A DNA stretch of 64,000 nt from Staphylotrichum longicolle. Taxonomy: Eukaryota; Ascomycota; Sordariomycetes; Sordariales; Chaetomiaceae. Made by a program: the position numbers and the translations under genes. The notes below the pieces were generated by a model. That model made no database searches, was not told the origin of the DNA, and saw nothing but the letters and a program-made list of their open reading frames with translations. Where the stretch lies: NCBI GenBank assembly GCA_019096155.1, contig JAHCVI010000001.1:6138001-6202000 (forward strand), read 5' to 3'. This document shows, in pieces, positions 11,671-22,501 of this stretch (position 1 is its first letter; every line of letters begins with the position of its first letter).

Positions 11671-13316
11671 TTACAGGGCTGGAAAGGGATCCCGAAACTC
11701 CAGCAGATCCCTCTGCCCGTAGAACTCACCCGCGACCGTCAAGATCATGTTGAGGGTTGCCCGCATGTTGGCCCGCGCCTGGGCCTCGTCCACTTCGCTG
11801 CCCTCCCCCTCGCTGGTCTGATTCTCGTGGTCCTCGTCGGCATGCGCCGCTGTGAGTTCCTCCTGTTGCGTGTCGGGATCCGCCCCAAGCCGCGCCAGCA
11901 ACCGTGCCTTGGCCGCTGCAATGTCGGCCTCGATGTCCTTGTTTCCAGCGGTGGGCAGTTCATCGTCGTCGTCGTCGTCGGAGATCTCCCCGTCGTCGAG
12001 GTCCATGTCCATCTCGCCGTCCTCGTTGGTCTCATCGCCAGTGATGGCGCGGGTATTTTCGGTGGGCTGACGGTCTGCGTCGCCCTCAGGCGAGCGGACC
12101 CTGTCTTTCCCAGCCGGCCCCGGTGCAAACGTACCTCCTCCATCTTGCTCATCCACCACCAACTCCCCGACAAACCCATCCTCCTCCTCCTCCCCATCAT
12201 CGTCGTCCTCTTCGCCCTCCAAGTCCCCCTCCTCCACCTCCTCCTGCAGCGCCTCCATCTGCGCCATGCTCACCATCATCAGCACCGCCCTCTTGCCCAG
12301 CTCCCGCACCCACCCGACCTCGGCGTAGTCCATCTCGCCGGCGTCGGGCAGCCGCGCGAGCAGCGCCCAGAGCCAGCGGCTGGTCCGCTCGCGCAGCTCG
12401 TAGCGCCGGCGGATGAACTTGCCGCCGAGGATCACGCGCAGCAGCTTGAGCGCGGCCTGCCGGTCCAGCGCGGCGACCTGCACGGGCAGCGGGTCCGTGT
12501 GGCGGATGCGGCGCGTCCAGACGCGGAAGGTCCAGGACCGGGCGCCGAAGTGGCCGACCTCGGTGCCGTGGTCGCGCGGGAGGGCGGCGACGAGGTGCGG
12601 CGGTGGAGTGCGGTGGAGGAGGGCGCGGAGGGCGCGGAATTGGGTGGTGAGCGAGGCGAAGTAGGCTTTGCGCAGGGCAGCGTTTTGGGCGGCGATGCGG
12701 TCCGGGTCGTCGGCGGGAGCGTGCGGGTCGTAGTCTGCTTCGGAGGAGGCGGCGGTGGAGAGGGGTGGGGAGGGCGCCGCGGTGTACGCGCCGTCGTGGT
12801 AGTAGCCTCGGGAGTCGCCGACGCCGTCGTCGTAGATGCTGCGGTCGATGTCGTCGGCGCGTTGCAGATGGGGAGGGAGCTGGGGCCCGGCTCGAGGCGC
12901 TACGAGGACGTGGGGGACGCTGCTTGCTTCTTGTCTGTGAGGTACTTACCATTAGCTTACCATGCTTTGCTTCATCCGTGACGTTGGCCGGCTGAGGAAG
13001 GGGGAGAGTGGTGTTTTAGCAGAGGTTGGGCGGTGATGAGGTGAATGGGGGAGAGACGGAGGGCTTACCGGACAGCTCTGAGATAGTCGAGCGCGCCGAC
13101 ATCTTCTTCCAGTTCCAGGTCGTCGTCTGTCAGCAGCGCGGGTTCATCGTCGTCGAGGCCCGGGAAGGCGACGCGCTGGCCGTAAGTGGGATCAGGCTTG
13201 CCCTCAGACTGCTTCGGCCGAGAGCTCTGGTTCTCACGTCGCCGTTTGCTTGACGAGTATCCCGACTCTTCGTTGTCCACATCCGCAAGGGCATTGTAAT
13301 CACGCTTCGACCCCAT
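11671..13316 (-). CDS. Gemin2/Brr1 (SIP1-domain) snRNP assembly factor
   Basis: Minus-strand gene with two exons, 13069-13316 and 11671-12934, separated by a 134-base intron (gtaagc...cctcacag). It encodes 503 residues. The N-terminus has a KRRRENQSS basic stretch, then PDPTYGQRVAFPGLDDDEP and DVGALDYLRAVRQEASSVPH, the hallmark of fungal SIP1 proteins. The central SIP1/Gemin2 domain (about residues 150-300) includes FRVWTRRIRHTDPLP and MDYAEVGWVRELGKRAVLMM. The remainder is acidic (runs of Asp/Glu at about residues 305-410), ending GQRDLLEFRDPFPAL. Gemin2 proteins help load Sm rings on spliceosomal snRNAs; the U2 gene lies in the same window, but that is probably chance. The promoter is shared with AspRS. 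Confidence 0.8.
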
Positions 13317-13921
13317 GGTCGCCGGGTCGTCGAAAGCGCGTCAACCGATCGTGCCCTGTTTCGTTGGTTTTCGTTGTGAAGCTTGGGTCTGAGTTTGTCC
13401 ATTAACTGATTTAGGCACCTTGCAGACTGTCATTTGAAAATGTTGTTTAGGGCAATAATGGTTGGAAGAGCCCCGGTAAATGCATGTCATTCTTCAGTCG
13501 GTCAGAACAACCAATCTTCCACCTAAAAGAGATCTCATCAAAGCAAACCAAGATTTCGGGTCGAATTAGATTCTCTGAGAAAACTCGGCCTGGTGATGTC
13601 AATGATTGCCAGCTCACGTCGATCAGGCCACCACATTTGCTTGACAAATAAGCGAGAATAGACCTGTTGAATGTGTGTAGGGTTAGGGTCGGATATGGAG
13701 CGATTGGGCTGATAAGGCGAGCAAGCTGCCCCTCGATGCCCCGCCAAAAAGATGGCTGCCCCTCAACTCCGTGGTGTGTCAGGCCGGGATCTGTTGTCTC
13801 GTAAAAATCGACTCAGACGACCACTGCAGCGCCAGCCATATAGCCCGCTCCGTACACAATCCAGCCAATTCCGCACCCGGAAGCAACACTCCACCTTTCC
13901 AACCCACAAAAGCAACACAAC
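13317..13921. other. Divergent promoter Gemin2 / AspRS
   Basis: This 605-base region lies between divergent start codons. The last 170 bases contain an ATG at 13752 that opens a different frame overlapping the AspRS start. It would act as an upstream start only if transcription begins before it. No other element is evident. Confidence 0.5.
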
Positions 13922-15791
13922 ATGGCTGAACCCTCCGCGAACCCGGCTCCTCCCCCCGCCGACCCTCCTGCCGAGGCCCCTGCTGCTGAAGGTGCTGCCG
14001 AGGGCGCTGGGGAAGGAACCGTCTCCAAGAAGGCTGCAAAGAAGGCAGAGGCCAAGGCCAAGAAGGAGGCAGAAAAGGCTCGCCGCGCCGCCGAACAAGC
14101 TGCGGCTCAGGCGTCGCGCTCCGCTGCACAGGCCGAGGACCTCGCCAAGGACAACTACGGCCAAGAGACACACGAGACGAAGCTCTCCGCTGATGCCGTT
14201 GCGATCCACCTGAAGACCCTTGGCGACGAGCATGTGGGCAAGACGGTCGTCCTCCGCGCCTGGATTCAGAACGCCCGCATGCAGGGCGCCAAGATGGCCT
14301 TCGTCGAACTCCGCGAGGAGGGCAACTGGGCCATCCAGGGTATCGTGGCCGCCAGTGCCGAGGGCACTCCAGTCAGCCGGCAGATGGTCAAGTGGGTTGG
14401 CGCCATCAATCCCGAGAGCTTCGTCGTCGTCGAGGCCACGGTGGCGAAGCCCCTCGAGCCCGTCAAGTCCTGCCGCGTCACCAACTACGAGCTGCACATC
14501 ACCAAGTGTTTCGTTCATGCCGCCGCCCCCAACGTTCTTGGCATGACGCTCGCTGCCGCGAACCGGCCAGTTGCCAACTTCAGTGACGAGGAGGTGCCTG
14601 TGGAGGAGGGCGTGGAGAAGCTCAGCATCGCCGCCGCTGGCGAGACGACGGGCACTCCGGCCGCAACCATGCTTACCCACCTTGACAACATCGTCATGCA
14701 CAAGCGGTCGGCCGTACAACAAGCCATCGCCGACATCCGTGCCGAGATGAAGGAGCTGTACCGCTCGTACCTGAGGTCGCATGGCTTCAAGGAGTTCGAG
14801 CCCCCCTGCCTTATCGCTGCGGCATCCGAGGGCGGCGCCAACGTCTTCCGCCTGCCCTACTTCGAGAAGGACGCTTATCTGGGTATGCTTTGAACCCGGC
14901 TGCGGTACTCCTAGAATCGCTGCTAACACCATTACAAGCGCAATCACCGCAGTTCTATAAGCAGATTGAAATCGCTGGCGGCCGCAAGCGCGTCTTCAGC
15001 ATCGGCCCGGTCTTCAGAGCCGAGAACTCCAATACCCCGAGACACATGACCGAGTTCACCGGCCTTGATATGGAAATGGAGATTAACGAGGATTACCGTG
15101 AGGTCCTGGTACGTTGCCATCCCAATCAATACCAGTTTTATTTGGGTTCACCGCTGACATCCCCCAGTACATGCTCGAAGGCGTCCTCCTCCACATCTTC
15201 CGCAATATCAAGGAGCGCTGCGCCGAGGAGATTGCTCTCGTCCGCACCGTCTACCCCTCTGAGGAGTTCCTCCTTCCCGAGAACGACAAGGAGGTGCGCC
15301 TGACCTTTGCCGAAGGCCAGAAGCTCCTTCGCGAGGAAGGCCCCGAGGAGTTCCGCAACGTCAGCGACGACGAGGACATGAGCACGCCGCAGGAGAAGGC
15401 GCTCGGCGCCCTCGTGCGCAAGAAGTACGGCACCGACTTCTACGTGCTCGACAAGTTCCCCGAGACGGCCCGTCCCTTCTACGCCAAGGAGGACCCCACC
15501 AACCCAAGGTCACCAACGCCTACGACCTGTTCATGCGCGGGCAGGAGATTTGCTCCGGCGGGCAGCGCATCAACGACCCCGTCGAGCTGGAGAAGCGCAT
15601 CCGGACCAAGGGCGTCGACCCCGCCAGCCCGGGCATCAAGGAGTATGTCCGACATTTTCAGGCAGGCCGGTGTTCCCGCCCACGGCGGCGGCGGTATTGG
15701 TCTGGACCGTGTCGTCGCCTGGTATCTCAACCTGCCGAGCGTCCATCTCGCGGCTTACTACCCGCGGACGCCCAAGCGCCTGCTGCCGTAA
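13922..15791 (+). CDS. dps1: Cytosolic aspartyl-tRNA synthetase (two compensating frameshifts)
   Basis: Class IIb synthetase that charges tRNA-Asp. Exons: 13922-14882, 14939-15108 and 15168-15791. The introns are 56 and 59 bases and phases agree. Predicted length is 584 residues. The N-terminus is a Lys/Ala-rich eukaryotic extension ([20 protein letters not shown]). An OB-fold anticodon-binding domain follows (about residues 95-200; [17 protein letters not shown]). Catalytic motifs: SEGGANVF and AQSPQFYKQ; motif 2 [19 protein letters not shown]; motif 3 [11 protein letters not shown] near the C-terminus, ending PRTPKRLLP. This AspRS pattern distinguishes it from AsnRS. Between about 15504 and 15650 the frame is shifted by a lost base and restored by an extra base. 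In the shifted frame this segment reads [19 protein letters not shown], a conserved active-site region, so the gene is probably intact in the organism. Confidence 0.93.
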
Positions 15792-16830
15792 GACAGGATT
15801 GTTCTGTGTGGGGGGAAAAGACACCCGATATATGTTTCCGGATAAGACCTGGTCTACGTGTGCTATGATGAGCGTGCTAGATAGAGGACTGCAATAGACT
15901 CCTGTGTGTGCTCATTTTGTGGCTTGTCTCAAGGGACTCCGTCGTCAGGGGCTGAATTCACACAACACTCATGGAATCTGCAGAGTGAGCCATGATATGA
16001 ATGACTAGAATGGGCTACATCCAAACACATAGAAACTGTAAGAAGACGAAAGCCCGGTAACGTAACCAAAAGGGACTAGAAGTCGAACGCGTTGACGTCT
16101 TGGAATTCATGGACCACTTGTGGCAAATCCGGGCTGGAGTGGGTGTGTGTGAGCAGCCAGGTCCAACTACATGATGTGTGTTCACTACTCTAGGTCAAAA
16201 TGTTGCTGGGCATGGTTTTGGCGTACATCAAGACCTGGATGGCATCTATAAACGTTCTATGTCATCACCTGGCTCCTACCATCTCCAGATGGTTCAGGGT
16301 GGCGGTAAAGGCGAACTGTCTCAGACGCGCGCAGCAGAGGCGGGCCTTGTGAGGCTTCCCTAGGTTTATTCCACCGCTCTCGGAGAATCATTTCGCTTTA
16401 CATGAGGGTGCTCAAAACCACTACCAATACATGATTCATCGCCAAACCGTTCAGTAGCAGTGGAACAGTGGTTGGTGTATATCGGGTTTGCTCATGAGAC
16501 GAAAGTGGTCACCGTGATATTGTCCTTGTTCCCATATGAGTCCGCAACTGAACTTTCAGACATCGCTGAAAGCATAATCCAGTCGCACACAGGAGTTTTG
16601 AAAGCACTGACATTGCATTGTTTTGCACCCTGCAAACCACCAATATCAGTGTAGCGACAGGCAGTCGTGAATAAGTGTCTTGGAACCCTTCTGTCATTGT
16701 CCCGAGGCTCATGACTCTCCTGCTATTGCGTGGTCGCACCTTCGCTCGTTGCACAAACCTCTGAAAACAGAAAAAGAGCGGTAATTATTGGTTTGCTTAC
16801 AGGGTTTCTACGACCATGGCATCTTTTATT

Positions 16831-17096
16831 CTATAAATCAGGAGTACCAACAACAGGCGTGAAAAAGTCCATAACCATCGGCTTATCATTTACATGAAAA
16901 CATGGAAACACCCACAGCCCTCGAGAAAGAAAACCGCTCCCCCCGTTGACTAAGATCTGTGCTCTCTCATCGTATTCTATCGCGTGAATATGACCAACAG
17001 TAGGAGCCGGGGCGATTCTATCGCGATTGCGAAGTCTCACCGTGCTATCATTATTCACATCAACCCAAGGAGTTACATCAGCAATGGAAACATGAG
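16831..17096 (-). pseudogene. Possible relic of an unknown coding sequence
   Basis: An open stretch of about 88 codons on the minus strand has natural-looking composition (ADVTPWVDVNNDSTVRLRNR; GHIHAIEYDERAQILVNGGS; LWVFPCFHVNDKPMVMDFF) and ends in a stop at 16831-16833. It is closed upstream by a TGA directly before the segment, and I found no start, splice or companion exon that would make a full gene. I do not recognise the family. It could be a decayed gene, the last exon of a broken gene, or chance. Confidence 0.25.
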
Positions 17097-17587
17097 CTTC
17101 TCACGGAAGAGGGATCTGATGATGCGAAGTCAAACCATTTGAGTGCTCAAGAACACACTATCGCTCTGCTGTGCGGAGGAAAATCCAAGATGTTAGCGTC
17201 GAGATGGCCAAGAATGAGTGAAGCTGCTGAAATCTCCGGCCTCTCATGAATGTTCAGCCCCTGAACTCCAAGATGACGGGGAAAGATTGAAACTCTGACA
17301 TTGACATGGTTTCCAATGGCTGCCCTCACGCCATCACAGCGCGATTTATTCCCTGAGTGCAAAATGTAAGTCAAGCAACGACCTAAGCTCACCATCACAA
17401 AGGAAGTCAGTGATGTGTGAAGCCGTCAAGGCCGCAGTTGCGTCAAGAGTCATCGGTCAACTCCAAGATATCAGATAGAACCAGACTTCACCATCCGTAC
17501 GGCTGCTACTAATGTGTAAAGCTGCTGATATCGGCCGTCACATCCCTGTGACCCCCGAGACGTCAGGGAAAGTACTCAACTCCACCA

Positions 17588-17755
17588 TGGAAAGGCAGCC
17601 AATAATGCAGAAGTCCAGCGGACTCTCCGCCATTACATTGTCGTTCTTATCTACACTATTGCCAAACTTTGACAAGGCGGCCAATGATGGCGAATCTGCT
17701 GGGATCTCCGCCATCGCATCCTCGCCCTACTCTCCACCATTGCTAGAGAATCACA
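17588..17755 (+). repeat. Diverged two-copy direct repeat
   Basis: Copy 1 at about 17590-17667 and copy 2 at about 17678-17754 align along their length with the anchors AGGC-GCCAAT-ATG, TCTCCGCCAT and ACTATTGC/ACCATTGC. Many differences are A against G or T against C, with the A/T state mostly in copy 1. This suits an old tandem duplication, possibly touched by repeat-induced point mutation. Function is unknown. Confidence 0.45.
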
Positions 17756-18202
17756 AGACGACGAATGGTACGCGAGCTGGATAATACCTCCTCCATCACA
17801 GCGTTGGCTTTCTGATTTGCAGATGGGATGGTTGTTGTCACAATACAACTCAAAACGGCCGCAGCACCGGACCACCACGGGGATTTTTTTTCCTTCGCCT
17901 CCCCCCTCGCCAATTTTCTTTCTTTAACAACCTTAAAACTGCCCACCTTCTTGCAAGCACTCAAGGTTGAAGCCCTGGAGTTCTCTTTCTCTGCCAACTT
18001 ACCAGAGGAGACAAACTCCTCCGCTCTGCTTTCTTGTCCATTATACCCTCGCAACCTGCCTTGCAACAACAGGAGCGACCCTCCGCTATATTTCCCAGAT
18101 TTCAAGGTTCTCAGTGGTTCTATTTTCTTTAGCAACACTCATGCTGACTCGAAGCAGCGCCAGCCAAGATTGCTCTATTCGTTACATCAAGTCTACGGCA
18201 AG

Positions 18203-19824
18203 ATGGCGCCTCAGAAGCGTGAGTCTCCTACCCCACAGACACTCTTTCAAGCTTGCTCCCCCCATTACACCCTCCCCCGTCCTCACTCCCAATCTTCCTC
18301 CAGCCGATTAAGCACCGACCAACCGTGCTAACCCACCCACCTCCCACAGCCCCCACCCAGCACCGCCGACCACCCGCGCGGCCGCAAACAGCAATACCTC
18401 CCCAGCGGCGTTCTCTCCGGCCGCGTGGACAAGAAGAAAGAAAACAACAACAAGAAGCAGAAGGCGGCGCCCGACCTGACGAGCCCGCCGCAAACCCCAC
18501 CACCGCCACCGCCGCCGCCGCTGTCCAGAAACACCACCACCACCCCGACCAAGTTCTTCACGACGACGACGACGACGGCCAACACCAACACCACCACCCC
18601 CCCACAGCGAGGCGCCATATCCACCTCCACCCCCGCCTCTGCCTCCGCGTCCGTCACCTCGCCGTCACCCTCCACAGTCGGCCGGCCCAAGGGCATCGGC
18701 AACAGCGCGGGCGGCAAGTACGGCCGGTGCCCGTCGTGCGCCACGGGGCGGCGCATCCGCCAGCGCTACACGGCGGGTCACGTCGACCGGTTCCGGTTCG
18801 TGTGCAGCAACCGCGGTACTGCGGGTGCGGCGGGTGCGGCGGCGGGGAATGGCGATTATGATTACGATGACGATGGTGGTGGTGGTGGTGGTGGCAATGG
18901 AGGGTGCGGGTATGAGCTGGAGCTGGAGGCGGATCCGGCGGTGAATCCGGGTGCGTTTCGGGATCTGGCGGTTGGGCTGCTGCAGACTCGGTTGCCGTGG
19001 ACGAAGAAGGGTGGGGAGGGGAAAGGGAAGGGGAAGGGAAGGCTGTTGCTGCTGCTGGTGGTGGTGGTGGTGTTGGTGGTCCAGGTTCGGGGATGGGCTT
19101 GGTTCCTCAGGGTGGCGGCACGCCGGCGCCGAAGCGCGGCTGCGCAAAATGTCTGGTGGGCACGCTGGTCAAGAAGCACCGGGATACCTTTCGCTGGACC
19201 GAGGTCGTGCTAGAGTGCGAGAGGGCTTGGGATGGTCGCAGCAAGCAGTGGGTTGGTGGCTGCGGCTATTCCATCGAGATCGAGAGGAAGCCGTTTGACA
19301 ACCATGACGGTGGCGATGAGAATGAAGGCGGCGTGGGCAGTGGCAGTCCGGGCGGTGTTGCCTCATTCAAGACCAAGGTTGAGAAAAGGGCGCAGTGGGA
19401 TGCGGCACGCGACAGGGAGGAGTTTGAGGAGTACGCCGAGGAGCTCGAGAGAGCGAACAACAACCCGTTCGCCGCGGCTGTCATGGTTGCCCCGGGCGGC
19501 GACAAGTTCAAGAATAAGGTGGTGGTCGACCTGACCGAGGACAGGGAGGAGGTGCCCGACCGTTCCCCTTCGCCGGGTGTGCCGGCCTCCTCCGCAGTTC
19601 GGCTCGTATCCACGGACAGTGCTCGCGAATCGATCGTCCTCGATGACGAGAGGGTGGACGACGACGCCGCCGAGTTTGATGAGTTCGCCTCGGACGATGA
19701 GCTGGAGCTCATGAAGCTTGCCGACCAGACCGTCAACGACGACATGGACGTCGACGATGAGCTCGGCCTCATCGAGCTCGCCGACCGCGTCTCTGCTGCT
19801 CAAGCGTCGCTGAGGTCTAAATGA
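18203..19824 (+). CDS. Protein with two GRF-like zinc ribbons (gene model disturbed)
   Basis: A short first exon at 18203-18218 (MAPQK) ends at gtgagt, and a good acceptor lies at 18348-18349. Downstream there is Pro/Thr/Asn-rich low-complexity sequence, then a first zinc-ribbon-like module (GRCPSCATGRRI ... FRFVCSN ... GCGYELELE) in one frame. From about 19040 the reading continues in another frame with a second module (RGCAKCLVGTLVKK ... VVLECERAW ... GCGYSIEIE) and an acidic C-terminus rich in DDELELM/DDELGLIE repeats, stopping at 19822-19824. The exon 1 phase also does not match the frame of the first module, so at least one and perhaps two single-base errors are present. CxxC...C...CGY modules of this type bind zinc and often single-stranded nucleic acid. 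The function of this protein is unknown to me. Confidence 0.5.
18875..18893 (+). repeat. (GGT)n coding microsatellite, poly-Gly
   Basis: About six GGT triplets encode a glycine run between the third Cys and the CGY motif of the first zinc ribbon. The run separates metal ligands, so length change here would alter the loop of the ribbon. Confidence 0.7.
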
Positions 19825-20834
19825 TGCTAAGTTCTGGATGATGGCCGGATACACAGCGAGCTGTTTTATTGGAGGGGATGGTTATTGTGACAGGCGTCGG
19901 GAAGACGACTTTCAGTCTTTGGTTTCTTTTTCTTTATTTCCCCGGTTCTGACTCCCTGGATTATTGCAGCCACTGCGTCTTAGGCGCCTTGGAGGAATCA
20001 AACATTGAGCTGCTTCATCTTTGTGCTGTGTGACACCTTGGTGAGCCTGAAAGGGCCTGCTCCTTAAGACACCAAAAGTCTTGTTCATTACGGAAGTAAC
20101 AGCCCAAATCAATCAATTGGATCAAATAATCAATGAAGCACATCAAAATCTGGTAATGGGGGAGTCTTCCGAATGTACCAAATGTAAAGGGGAAAGTGCA
20201 TTATGCATTTCTCAGAAAGTTGTAGATAGAAAAGGGGTTTGTTGACAATCCCCTTGCAGGTTTCAGATACGGCGAAGACTGCTGCAATGCAGCGTCTGCT
20301 GGGTTGTGGTTGGGTGGCACAAGGTGGTGGGCACTCTTTCCCGCTCGGGAACAAGGGGGTGGCCGGAGCCCCGGGACATGGGGGTCACATGGCGGGTTTC
20401 GGGGCGGGGCAAGCCCCCGCGCTAGCGCGATCGAGGGTTGGTTCGGGTGCCGGTGTGGGGTTGAGAACGCCACGATGTTGACTTCGAGACGCGACTGACG
20501 CGATTTTGGTGTCTTCCCCGACTTTGAGTTTTTTTGGTTTTTCTTTTTTTCTCTTCTGGACTCCATAGCCCAGTTTTATTTTCTACACAGTTGCCCCCTT
20601 GTTTTCTGTTTCCATTTTGTCCGCGACCCGGGTGATTGAGTGCCCCGAGCTGCAGCTTGTCTCTGAGCCACGTGCAGTTCTGACTTATTTGTACACTGCA
20701 TCCCTCTTCCAAAAACACCTCTCCCGCTGCCCCTTTCCCGTTCCATTTTATTTTATTTTATTTTATTTCTTTCCCATTGTCTCGTCTTTCACCCGGAACC
20801 TAGCAGTCGGAAACCCAAAGAAAGGCTGGCAACC
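19825..20834. other. Intergenic region, zinc-ribbon gene to LRR gene
   Basis: This holds the 3' UTR of the zinc-ribbon gene and the promoter/5' leader of the LRR gene. A T-rich leader starts at about 20520 and includes an ATTTT repeat. I see no gene. Confidence 0.5.
20745..20767 (+). repeat. (ATTTT)n pentanucleotide repeat in 5' leader
   Basis: About four and a half units of ATTTT stand 67 bases before the start codon of the LRR gene. It may be a poly(dA-dT)-like promoter element or part of the 5' UTR. Confidence 0.75.
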
Positions 20835-22501
20835 ATGGCTGACCAAGAACCCACTCTCCCCCGTCTCCCTCCCTCTCTGCGTGACGACAGGCGAAAGCGA
20901 GGCAGGGTCGTTGAGCCCCCTCCTACTGACTCATCAACTTCGAGTGACCCCGCATTCTTTTCAAGTGATGATGATCCCGCGCTGGACAACTACCAAAGTC
21001 ACGGTCGCCGTAAGAGGCGCTACGTAGGAGCTTGGTTTGACCAGCAGCCCGCGTCGTCAGACTCGGCTCTCGGCGACGAGACGCGTCCAAACTACCCCCC
21101 ACCGCGCCGCAACCGAGGTCCGCAGCAACCTCAAAAGCGCGAATTTCGGAGACAGCTCGACAGTGGTGTCTGGATGGGCACCGACGGCTGCCTCACCGAC
21201 ACGGACGACAGTTTCGAGTTGGAACCTCCCGCGTCGAGGCTCCCACTCGGCCCCTCTCAAGTGTTGATGCCCGTCTCCCCAGCCAGGAAACGCTTCTCGG
21301 CCGAGGAGCAGGCAGCGCACAATGCCATCCGCTTCTGTGTCGAGCATGGCACCGAGCAGGTTGATCTCACGTGAGCCGATCTCTTTTGCTTGCCGTTGTT
21401 GAGAGCTTGAAACTAACCAATCCCAGCGGCTTGGGCTTGGAAAACATTTCCGAGGGCTTGCTTGACCCGATCTCTGACATTGCTCCAATTCCCACCGTGG
21501 CAAAGGATGTCGCGTTTGAGCAGAGGGACCCGCAGATCAAGGTCTTCCTCTCCAACAACCGCCTCCGAAGCTTCCCAATTTCCCTGTTTAATGTCGAGCA
21601 CCTAACGGTTCTCAGCCTGCGAGCCAACCGCCTCAGCAAGATCCCGCCAGCAATTGTCAAACTTAAAAACCTGGAAACCCTCAACGTCGCGCAGAACTAC
21701 CTCCGTTTCCTGCCCGGCGAGCTCCTGGACCTTCTCCGGCACGGCAGCAAGCTCCACACCCTCAACTTTGCGCCCAACAAGTTCTGGCAGCCAGAAGACG
21801 CCGCTTCCTGTGCCCAAGGAGCCGACGAATACGAGAGGCTGACATATCCCGCTCTTGCCCTCACCGAGACCGAATCCTCCAGCTGGTCCGGCCTAACAAC
21901 CCGCCTCCACTCCAGGACCCCCGTCCACTTCACCAGCAGCACCCAGCAAACCTACTCCCGGTTCACCCTCCCCCCGCTAGACTCTAAGATCCTGCAAGAC
22001 ACGCCCCTAGAGTGGGAACCCTTCACCGAGCTCGCCACGCCCAGGGAACTCGCGTCCGAGCTGAACTCCCGCGCCGCGACGAGCAAGGTGGTCAACCCGC
22101 GGGGCGCCAAGTCCCTCTTCGAGCTCGCCCTCCGCGCGTGCGCCACCTCGGCGCAGGCCGACCGCATCCCGGCGTGGCTGCGCGAGGAGGACGGCTGGCC
22201 GGGGTACTTTGCGCCCGCGGTGCAGGAGGCCGTGGACATGCACCGCGAGGGGGGCGCGCGGTGCGCGGTGTGCGGGCGGGCGACGCTGATGCCGCTGGCG
22301 AGGTGGGTTGAGTTTCGCCAGATTGGGAGGACGACGGTGACGGTCGATGAGGCCGGGGAGAGAGTGGAGAAGTTTACGGGGTTGGGCGGTGTGGGCGAGG
22401 GCTTGCCGGTGCCGTTTTTGAGGGTGGGGTGCTCGTGGACGTGTGTGCCTGTAAGGGTGGAAGAGAAAGAGAATGGGAATGCGGAGGTGGAAGAGGGTTG
22501 A
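20835..22501 (+). CDS. Leucine-rich repeat protein, ascomycete-specific
   Basis: Two exons, 20835-21370 and 21427-22501. The 56-base intron (gtgagc, branch aactaac, acceptor tcccag) joins in phase to give EQVDLTGLGLENISEGLLDP. It encodes 536 residues. Residues 1-170 are charged and disordered. LRRs of the LxxLxLxxNxL type follow at about residues 215-290 (VFLSNNRLRSFPISLF; LTVLSLRANRLSKIPPAIVK; LETLNVAQNYLRFLP). The rest contains an acidic WLREEDGWPGYF segment and a single CAVCGR pair near residue 470, followed by a conserved-looking C-terminal block. There is no signal peptide or membrane segment, so it is probably cytosolic or nuclear. LRRs of this kind bind proteins; I do not know its partner. 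Confidence 0.8.

Larger units (their letters stand above)
15792..18202. other. Gene-poor, AT-richer 2.4 kb region
   Basis: Base composition is visibly lower in GC than in flanking genes. No intact gene is supported. Two minus-strand stretches (16831-17096 and 17147-17398) look protein-like but are short, stop-bounded and unrecognised. A diverged direct repeat lies at about 17588-17755. From about 17830 to 18202 the pyrimidine-rich sequence looks like the leader of the next gene. Confidence 0.5.

Noticed and set aside
11827..12981. 384-codon + strand frame opposite Gemin2
   Set aside because: It is the antisense shadow of the Asp/Glu-rich Gemin2 coding sequence, which gives Val/Leu/Arg-rich artificial protein.
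13763..14947. 394-codon minus-strand frame opposite AspRS
   Set aside because: Antisense shadow; the + strand encodes unmistakable AspRS motifs.
13922..15791. Asparaginyl-tRNA synthetase as identity for the class IIb enzyme
   Set aside because: The motif 2 context [19 protein letters not shown], the Lys-rich extension and the C-terminus fit cytosolic AspRS better.
17147..17398. Ankyrin repeats on the minus strand
   Set aside because: Only a faint resemblance (AAIGNHVNV, GHLDANI); spacing and key residues of ankyrin repeats are missing.
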